A stretch of DNA of 64,000 bases. It comes from Bosea vaviloviae (GTDB lineage: Bacteria > Pseudomonadota > Alphaproteobacteria > Rhizobiales > Beijerinckiaceae). The stretch is from the NCBI RefSeq assembly GCF_001741865.1, contig NZ_CP017147.1:3711001-3775000 (forward strand), read 5' to 3'. Positions within the stretch are counted from its first letter, which is position 1. The number at the start of each line of letters is the position of its first letter. Shown here piece by piece: positions 58,698 to 64,000 of the stretch. The translations under genes were made by a program, and so were the position numbers. The notes under the pieces were generated by a model. That model did no database searches. It saw nothing but the letters and a program-made list of their open reading frames with translations, and was not told where the DNA came from.

Positions 58698-60704
58698 GGC
58701 AACCGCGCGCGCGTCCTCAGGAGCCACGCGCGGCAGGTCCGTGAAGCGCGCCACGACATCCTCATAGGCGCGGTAGATATCGGCTGCGCCTTGTCCGCTC
58801 TCCGAGGGCGGGTTCTTGATGACGTGGAAGATCTGGTGCTTGACGAAATAGCGCCAGGTCACCGGCACTTCTGCGAGGATGCGCGTGAGCGCCGCATAGC
58901 GCCCCCGCGTCCAGATCGTCTCAAAAGCGATCCGGCCCGGCCCGTAGCCGAACTCCGCGCTGTCGGCTTCTCCCGCCATTTGCGCGCGGAGCGTGACGGT
59001 GGCGGTGTCATCGAGCGCGAAGTCCGGGCCGATGACGACGCCGTAGTCGAGGCGCGCCCGCTCCACCGAGACCAGCCCGCGCTTCACATCGGTCAGGACA
59101 TCGGCCACCGGGCGCTCCAGCGGCGAGCCGTAGCCGCCGGCGCCCGGCCCCTGGATCAGGATGATGTCGCCGGGATCGCAAGGGACGATGTCCTGCGAGC
59201 CGAGATCGACCGCCTTCGGCGTGCCGGGGTTCTTGATGAAGCGCGAGACGGCGCCTGAACGCCCGCCGACCAGCCCCCAGGCCGAGAAGACCGAGCGGTC
59301 GCGGTTGCGCGCGGTCACCAGGGATTGCGGTGCGTCGAGCTGGAACTCCATCTCCAGCCCGGTGCCGCCACGGCGCCGGCCGGGGCCGCCGGAATCCGGC
59401 ACCAGCCCGTAGCGGCGGATCTTGATCGGGATTTCCGCCTCGCTGATCTCGACGGGCGTGTTCTTCAGGAAGGAGAGGTTGGCGCCGCTGCCTTCGGCCC
59501 CGTCCCCAAAGGCGCTGCCGCCGGCGCCGCCGCCGACCGGGCCGATCGAGGCCATGATCGGCTGGCCGGATCTGGTGCTGGTCTTGACGTTCATGATGCT
59601 GACGGCGCTGCCCGGCGAGGCCGGCAGCCGCTCCGGCACGGCGCGGCAGAAGGCGCCGATGGTGACCGTCTGCGCCAGGTTGCAGAGCAGGCTGCGCATG
59701 CCGACGGCCGCCGGCTTGACCGCGTTTACCACCGTGCCCTCGGGCAGGACGGCCCGGGTCGGGCGCATCAGCCCGGCATTCAGCATCATCGTCGGGTCGA
59801 GGCAGTAGAGCGCATAGACCGTTCCGACCGTCACCAGCGAATGGCGCTCCTGGCCGCCTGTCGGCATGTTGAGCGAGGAGGCGAGCTGGGGATCGCTGCC
59901 GGTGAAATCGACGGTCAGCGTATCGCCATGGACCTTGAGCGTCACCGCGACGCGCACGGGATAGCCGCCCGTCTGGTCCTCATCGGCATAGTCGGCGAAG
60001 AAATACTCGCCATCGGGAATCTGCGCGATCACGGCGCGCGCCTGGCTCTCGGCATAGTCGAGCAACTGCTCGAGCCCGGTGACGAAGTCCTCCTTGCCGA
60101 AGCGGTCGAGGATCTCGTGGATCTTGCGCTCGCCGACATTGATGCAGGCGATCTGGGCGTTGAGATCGCCCCAGTTCTGCTCGGGCAGGCGCACGTTGTG
60201 GGCGATGATGGCGAGCAGATCTTGGTTCAGCACGCCGGCGCGCATCAGGCGCATCGGCGGAATCCGCAGACCCTCCTGCTGGATCTCGGTCAAGGTGCGC
60301 GAGAGCGTCGCCGGTACGGCGCCGCCGACATCGGTGTTGTGGATGTGGTTGCCGACAAAGGCGACGATCTCGCCGTCGCGGAAGACCGGCTTCCACATGT
60401 GGAGGTCGGGCGTATGCGTCGCGACATTGCCGGTATAGGGGTCGCTGGTGACGTAGATATCGCCCTCTTCATAGTCGAAGAGCGAGATCACGCCGCCATA
60501 GTCCAGGCCGGTGTACCAGGTCGCCCCAAAAGTCTTGGGCGAGGCGACGGTCAGCCCGTCCCGGGTCAGGACCTGGCAGGAAAAATCCTCCGTCTCCTTC
60601 ACGAAGGTCGAATAGGCGGTGCGCATCAGCGTCCAGCCCATGCTCTCGGCGGCAGCCGCGCAGTAATTGGCGAGAACCTGCAGCGTGGTGTTGTCGAGCT
60701 TCAC
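58695..60704 (-). CDS. hyuB: hydantoinase/oxoprolinase family, subunit B
   Basis: HyuB-type subunit of 669 residues. It has the N-terminal YCAAAAESMGWTLMRTAYST, then FVGNHIHNTDVGGAVPATLS with conserved histidines, RLPEQNWGDLNAQIACINVG, and DQTGGYPVRVAVTLKVHG. The C-terminal IRRYGLVPDSGGPGRRRGGT and GPGAGGYGSPLERP are the usual family blocks. With subunit A it makes an ATP-dependent amidohydrolase acting on a hydantoin, 5-oxoproline or similar ring; family members also include acetone and caprolactam enzymes, so the substrate is open. It overlaps hyuA by four bases. Confidence 0.9.
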   Translation of the reverse strand: MKLDNTTLQVLANYCAAAAESMGWTLMRTAYSTFVKETEDFSCQVLTRDGLTVASPKTFGATWYTGLDYGGVISLFDYEEGDIYVTSDPYTGNVATHTPDLHMWKPVFRDGEIVAFVGNHIHNTDVGGAVPATLSRTLTEIQQEGLRIPPMRLMRAGVLNQDLLAIIAHNVRLPEQNWGDLNAQIACINVGERKIHEILDRFGKEDFVTGLEQLLDYAESQARAVIAQIPDGEYFFADYADEDQTGGYPVRVAVTLKVHGDTLTVDFTGSDPQLASSLNMPTGGQERHSLVTVGTVYALYCLDPTMMLNAGLMRPTRAVLPEGTVVNAVKPAAVGMRSLLCNLAQTVTIGAFCRAVPERLPASPGSAVSIMNVKTSTRSGQPIMASIGPVGGGAGGSAFGDGAEGSGANLSFLKNTPVEISEAEIPIKIRRYGLVPDSGGPGRRRGGTGLEMEFQLDAPQSLVTARNRDRSVFSAWGLVGGRSGAVSRFIKNPGTPKAVDLGSQDIVPCDPGDIILIQGPGAGGYGSPLERPVADVLTDVKRGLVSVERARLDYGVVIGPDFALDDTATVTLRAQMAGEADSAEFGYGPGRIAFETIWTRGRYAALTRILAEVPVTWRYFVKHQIFHVIKNPPSESGQGAADIYRAYEDVVARFTDLPRVAPEDARAVA

Positions 60705-62749
60705 GATGCGATCTCCGAAACGATGCGAAGGTTGGCGTATTCATCGACGCGCACAGTCAGGCCGGGCGGCACGATCGTGGTGCAGTCGTCCTGGGTTATG
60801 ACGGCGGGACCGGCGAAGCGCTGGCCGGGCTTGAGATCGTTGCGGTTGAACACCGCGATCGAGCGATAGGCGCCGTCGAGCCAGGCCTCGGCATGGCCGA
60901 GCGGCGTCGCCGGTTCGGAGACGGCCTCAACGCGGCGGAACTCGGGCTTGGTGGTCTTGCCTGAGATCACGAGGCGCAGCGAGATCACCTGGACGGCGGC
61001 CGTGGGATCGGCATGGCCATAGACGCGCTCATGTTCGGCATGGAAGGCGGCAGCGAGCGCCTTCGTGTCTCCCGCGGCGACGGCTGTGGCGTCGAGAGGC
61101 GTGTCGAGTTCGAAGGACTGGCCGCGATAGCGCATCTCGGCGGAATAGGTCAGCCGGTGCTCGCCGGAATAGCCCTGGTCGATATGCAGCCAGGAGAGCG
61201 CCTTCGCCTTCAACCCCTCGAACTCGTCGCGGATGACCACGCCGGTGGCCGGGGCGAGATCGGCATAGAGCGTCTTGATGAAGTCGCTCTTGATGTCGGC
61301 GATCAGGCCGCCCAGCGCCGAGAGCACGCCAGGCGTCGGCGGCACCACCGTCTCGCGCATGTTGAGTTCGCGGGCGAGGAAGGAGGCCATCATCGGGCCA
61401 GCCCCGCCGAAGGCGAGGCAGGAGAAATCGCGCGGGTCGATGCCGAAACGCGAGACCAGCGCGCTGACATCCGAATACATCCCGGAGACGGCGATGCGGA
61501 TGATCGCCTCCGCCGTCTCCTCGATGCTGCGGCCGAGCTTTTCGGCAAGCTTGCCGACAACCGCGCGGGCCTTGTCGCGGTCGATCGTCACGGCGGAATA
61601 GCCGATCTCCGAAAGACCGACGAGACCGAGCGCGGCAAAAGCGTCGGTGATCGTGGCGCGCATGCCGCCGCGGCCATAGCAGGCCGGTCCCGGCCGCGAG
61701 CCGGCGCTCTCGGGCCCGACCTTGAGCACGCCTTGCGCATCGACCCAGGCGATCGAGCCGCCGCCTTCGCCGATCGAGCTCACCGAAACGGACGGAATGT
61801 GGATCTGGAACTCGCCGATCTGCTCGCCGACGCCATATTGCGGCTGGCCGTCGATGATGATCGCGACATCCGCCGAGGTGCCGCCGATGTCGAGGCTCAT
61901 GCAGTGCTTGATGCCGCAGACCTCCGCGACATAAGCCGCGCCGATCACGCCCGAGGCCGTGCCGGACAGGATCATCTGCACGCACTCGCTCTTGCCCTGT
62001 TCGGCGGTCATCACGCCGCCATTCGATTTGGTCAGGCGCGGATCGACCGTGACGCCGGCATTCTTCAACGCGGCTTGCAGCGAGCCGAGATAATGCGCGA
62101 CGCGCGGCTGCACATAGGCGCCGATCGCCGCCGTGATGGTGCGCTCGTACTCGCGGATGATCGGCCAGGTTTCGCTGGAGAGAAATACCGGGACCTCAGG
62201 CGCCAGGCGCTCGACGAGCGCCTTGACGGCGCGCTCATGGCCGGCGTTGCGATAGGAATGCAGCAGCGAGACAACGATGCCCTCCGCGCCTGCCGCCTGG
62301 GCCCCGGCCACGGCGCGGGCGACGCTGGCCTCGTCGAGCGCCGTTTCCTCGCTCCCGTCCGCCTTCATGCGGCCCACGATGCCGAAAACGCGGTCGCGCG
62401 GGATCAATGGCTCCGGCCGCTTCGAGAGCAGGTTGTACATGTTCGGGATCTTGAGGCGGGCGACCTCCAGCACATCCCGGAAATGCTCGGTGGTGAACAG
62501 GGCAAGCTTCAGCCCCTTGCGCTGGATCACCGTGTTGATGCCAACGGTCGTGCCATGGGTGAAATAGGTGATGTCGCCGGGCTTGATGCCGTAGCGCTCG
62601 CCGACGAGCCTGATGCCTTCGAGCACCTCCGCGCCCGGTTCGTCTGGCCGAGAGAACACCTTCAGCGTCTTGAGGCTCTGCGTATTCTCGTCGAACAGCG
62701 CGAAATCCGTGAACGATCCGCCGATATCGACGCCGACCCGATAACCCAT
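60701..62749 (-). CDS. hyuA: hydantoinase/oxoprolinase family, subunit A
   Basis: ATP-binding subunit of 682 residues with an actin-like fold: YRVGVDIGGSFTDFALFDEN (phosphate 1 loop), DITYFTHGTTVGINTVIQRK, LEVARLKIPNMYNLLSKRPE, and the second ATP motif KHCMSLDIGGTSADVAIIID. LAFGGAGPMMASFLAREL is the adenosine-site block. The ATG at 62749 follows GGAGG; the open frame upstream (36 codons) is Cys/Pro-rich and dropped. It is coupled to hyuB and lies 174 bases downstream of an XRE-cupin regulator on the same strand, which probably controls it. Confidence 0.91.
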   Translation of the reverse strand: MGYRVGVDIGGSFTDFALFDENTQSLKTLKVFSRPDEPGAEVLEGIRLVGERYGIKPGDITYFTHGTTVGINTVIQRKGLKLALFTTEHFRDVLEVARLKIPNMYNLLSKRPEPLIPRDRVFGIVGRMKADGSEETALDEASVARAVAGAQAAGAEGIVVSLLHSYRNAGHERAVKALVERLAPEVPVFLSSETWPIIREYERTITAAIGAYVQPRVAHYLGSLQAALKNAGVTVDPRLTKSNGGVMTAEQGKSECVQMILSGTASGVIGAAYVAEVCGIKHCMSLDIGGTSADVAIIIDGQPQYGVGEQIGEFQIHIPSVSVSSIGEGGGSIAWVDAQGVLKVGPESAGSRPGPACYGRGGMRATITDAFAALGLVGLSEIGYSAVTIDRDKARAVVGKLAEKLGRSIEETAEAIIRIAVSGMYSDVSALVSRFGIDPRDFSCLAFGGAGPMMASFLARELNMRETVVPPTPGVLSALGGLIADIKSDFIKTLYADLAPATGVVIRDEFEGLKAKALSWLHIDQGYSGEHRLTYSAEMRYRGQSFELDTPLDATAVAAGDTKALAAAFHAEHERVYGHADPTAAVQVISLRLVISGKTTKPEFRRVEAVSEPATPLGHAEAWLDGAYRSIAVFNRNDLKPGQRFAGPAVITQDDCTTIVPPGLTVRVDEYANLRIVSEIAS

Positions 62750-62923
62750 TGAAACCTCCAGAGCCTGTCCCCCAGCTTCCGCTGGCAGCGCGCATGCGAA
62801 TAGGTTTTTTCGCGTGTGCGATGGGATGGGGGGCACGCGCCAGCCGCATGCCGGCACAAACGCGGCAGCGCGGTCGGGGCTGGCCGGGAGCGGGCGCGGA
62901 GGACACCGCGCCGCACGCTCACC

Positions 62924-63583
62924 TCAGAGGTCGACGAGAACCCAGAGCACCACGGCATTGGTGGGGCCCTTCGAGGTCCAGGTGTGCTCGGTCGTGGCGT
63001 CGTAATAGACCGAGTCGCCCTTGTTCAGTTCCAGCGGCTCGTAGAGACGGCTGTGCACGACGAGCGTGCCTTCCTGCACCATCACGAAGATCTCCGCCTC
63101 CGACTTGGCCCAGGCCGGATATTCGTCGGGGGAGCGCGCCGTCACCGTGGTCAGGATCGGGGTGGCGCGCTTGTTCTTCAGGTCGGCGCAGAGCAGCACA
63201 TTGTTGCAGGTGCCGGTCGTATGCCGGCTGCCCGCGCCGGCGCGGCTGATGCTGCGCCGGCCGCCGAAGGCGCCGACGCTGTTGTCCTGGTCGGTCAGCA
63301 GGGTGACGAGCTCGACGCCGAGCCCCTGCGCGATCCTCTGCATGGTCGAGATCGTCGGCGACAATTCGTTGCGTTCGATCTTCGAGAACGCCGATGCCGA
63401 GACACCGGTCAGCGTGCTGACCTCCTGGAGCGTCAGCCCCCGGCTCTTGCGCAGCTTCAGCAGGTGGGCGCCGATATCGACCGCGGATCTGAGGTCATCC
63501 CCGGTCCGGGCGGAATCGCGCTCGCCATACTCGGTCGCTTCGCGAACGGCATCGCCCCGTTCAGCCAGCGAGATTTCCGGCAT
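62924..63583 (-). CDS. XRE-family regulator with C-terminal cupin domain
   Basis: Transcription regulator of 219 residues. A helix-turn-helix at about 38-95 reads GAHLLKLRKSRGLTLQEVST, then LTGVSASAFSKIERNELSPT, then the usual ISTMQRIAQGLGVELVTLL. The C-terminal cupin (about 125-215) includes SEAEIFVMVQEGTLVVHSRL and LELNKGDSVYYDATTEHTWT for the ligand barrel. Such proteins sense small acids or amines. It is divergent from the DapA-family gene across 257 bases with clear operator-like palindromes and probably controls that gene and hyuAB. Confidence 0.9.
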   Translation of the reverse strand: MPEISLAERGDAVREATEYGERDSARTGDDLRSAVDIGAHLLKLRKSRGLTLQEVSTLTGVSASAFSKIERNELSPTISTMQRIAQGLGVELVTLLTDQDNSVGAFGGRRSISRAGAGSRHTTGTCNNVLLCADLKNKRATPILTTVTARSPDEYPAWAKSEAEIFVMVQEGTLVVHSRLYEPLELNKGDSVYYDATTEHTWTSKGPTNAVVLWVLVDL

Positions 63584-63674
63584 GCTGCTTCTCCCTCAGC
63601 GATCCAGTGCAACCAGTGAGAGCACCTCATAGTCTGCAGCTTAGGCCAAGGGAAGCGCGCTGTCTGCCCGCTTT

Positions 63675-63702
63675 CGACATAAAATGTCGTATAAGACATT
63701 TT
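63675..63702. promoter_or_regulatory. overlapping ATGTC/GACAT operator
   Basis: CGACATAAAATGTCG (63675-63689, 6-bp arms) overlaps AAAATGTCGTATAAGACATT (8-bp arms 63681-63688 and 63695-63702), so three alternating half-sites GACAT-ATGTC-GACAT are regularly spaced in AT-rich DNA. It lies between the XRE-cupin gene and the DapA-family gene. A TTGACA box at 63715-63720 faces the latter. It is the likely binding site of the XRE regulator. Confidence 0.6.
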
Positions 63703-63840
63703 TCTATTTTCATATTGACAGCCACAGGATCGTCGATGAGGCTGCGTTTCCGACAGCGCGCCGGCAAAACTTCTTCGGGGCCGGCATGGCGCCGGTTCCG
63801 GATGCGAAGGCGGCAGAGCTAGGCGCAAGGATCAAGTCGG

Positions 63841-64000
63841 ATGACACTCACCCAAGATCATTTGAGCGGCCTCTACACCGCGATCGTCACCCCGCTGACG
63901 CAGGACGGGGCGGTCGATATCAAAGGGCTGCAGGCACTCGTTCGCTTCCAGCTCGCCGCCGGAGCCCAGGGCATCGTGCCGATCGGCGGCACCGGCGAAT
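63841..64000 (+). CDS. DapA-family lyase/synthase, 5' part only
   Basis: The first 53 codons of a dihydrodipicolinate synthase/N-acetylneuraminate lyase family protein, cut by the window end. LSGLYTAIVTPLTQDGAVDI and LQALVRFQLAAGAQGIVPIG followed by GTGE are the family's N-terminal strand and the substrate-carboxylate loop (G-G-T-G-E). The Schiff-base lysine lies outside the window. It starts at the ATG at 63841 after a modest AAGG. Its divergent position from the XRE-cupin regulator and next to hyuAB suggests a catabolic aldolase rather than lysine synthesis. Confidence 0.85.
   Translation, partial: MTLTQDHLSGLYTAIVTPLTQDGAVDIKGLQALVRFQLAAGAQGIVPIGGTGE

Overview
The window is GC-rich DNA from an alphaproteobacterium of the order Hyphomicrobiales (Rhizobiales). 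The gene content (COX15-type heme A synthase with a DUF2842 neighbour, class I PHA synthase, ExoF/ExoP-type polysaccharide export, many Pot- and Hyu-type operons) and a family of ~100-bp intergenic palindromes suggest a Bosea-like organism. This is inference; no 16S gene is present.

Layout. 1-9.2 kb is an exopolysaccharide locus: an initiating sugar-phosphate transferase (cut by the window edge), a GT4 glycosyltransferase with an ExoF-like export lipoprotein, an ExoP/Wzz-like chain-length protein whose kinase-like domain looks dead, a CelD/BcsL-type GNAT protein and a polysaccharide deacetylase. A two-gene SMR pair (mdtJI, spermidine export) sits inside this locus. 9.5-20.9 kb is mostly housekeeping: heme A synthase, O-acetylhomoserine sulfhydrylase, an agmatinase-family enzyme, argC, a LuxR-type regulator, an FAH-family enzyme and a FadL-like porin. 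22.1-26.0 kb is a compact arsenic cassette (arsJ and its GAPDH on one strand; arsC and an arsR-arsC fusion on the other; two palindromic operators between them). 26-40 kb returns to core genes: phaC, a class I aminotransferase, homoserine dehydrogenase, glpX, a CoA-transferase/crotonase pair, an FAD dehydrogenase, recJ and tRNA-Glu. After the tRNA lies a gene-poor stretch with one AT-rich secreted orphan. 41.4-47.4 kb is a six-gene polyamine operon (IclR regulator, amine oxidase, PotABCD-type transporter). 47.8-51.2 kb is patchy, with gene fragments. 51.2-56.3 kb is an amino-acid ABC transporter operon with an aminotransferase and an RraA-like protein, divergent from a LysR regulator. 57.4-58.5 kb holds transposase and resolvase scars and an AT-rich orphan. 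58.7-64 kb carries hyuAB, an XRE-cupin regulator and the start of a DapA-family gene.

Functional themes. Polyamine handling recurs at three places (mdtJI, agmatinase, the Pot operon with its oxidase). The arsenic cassette encodes arsenate detoxification through 1-arseno-3-phosphoglycerate export plus two arsenate-reductase-like domains, but no arsenite pump (ArsB/Acr3) is in view.

The most unusual signal is architectural. At three places a cargo gene or cassette lies immediately 3' of an intact host gene, and a decayed copy of that host gene's 3' end lies on the far side of the cargo: phaC and the ars cassette (22067-22120 versus 26107-26160), an ABC ATPase and a dienelactone hydrolase (50022-50160 versus 51247 onward), and a LysR gene and an AT-rich orphan with IS/resolvase scars (57366-57452 versus 58618-58697). 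This is what single-crossover (Campbell-type) integration of a circle carrying a gene 3' end would leave.
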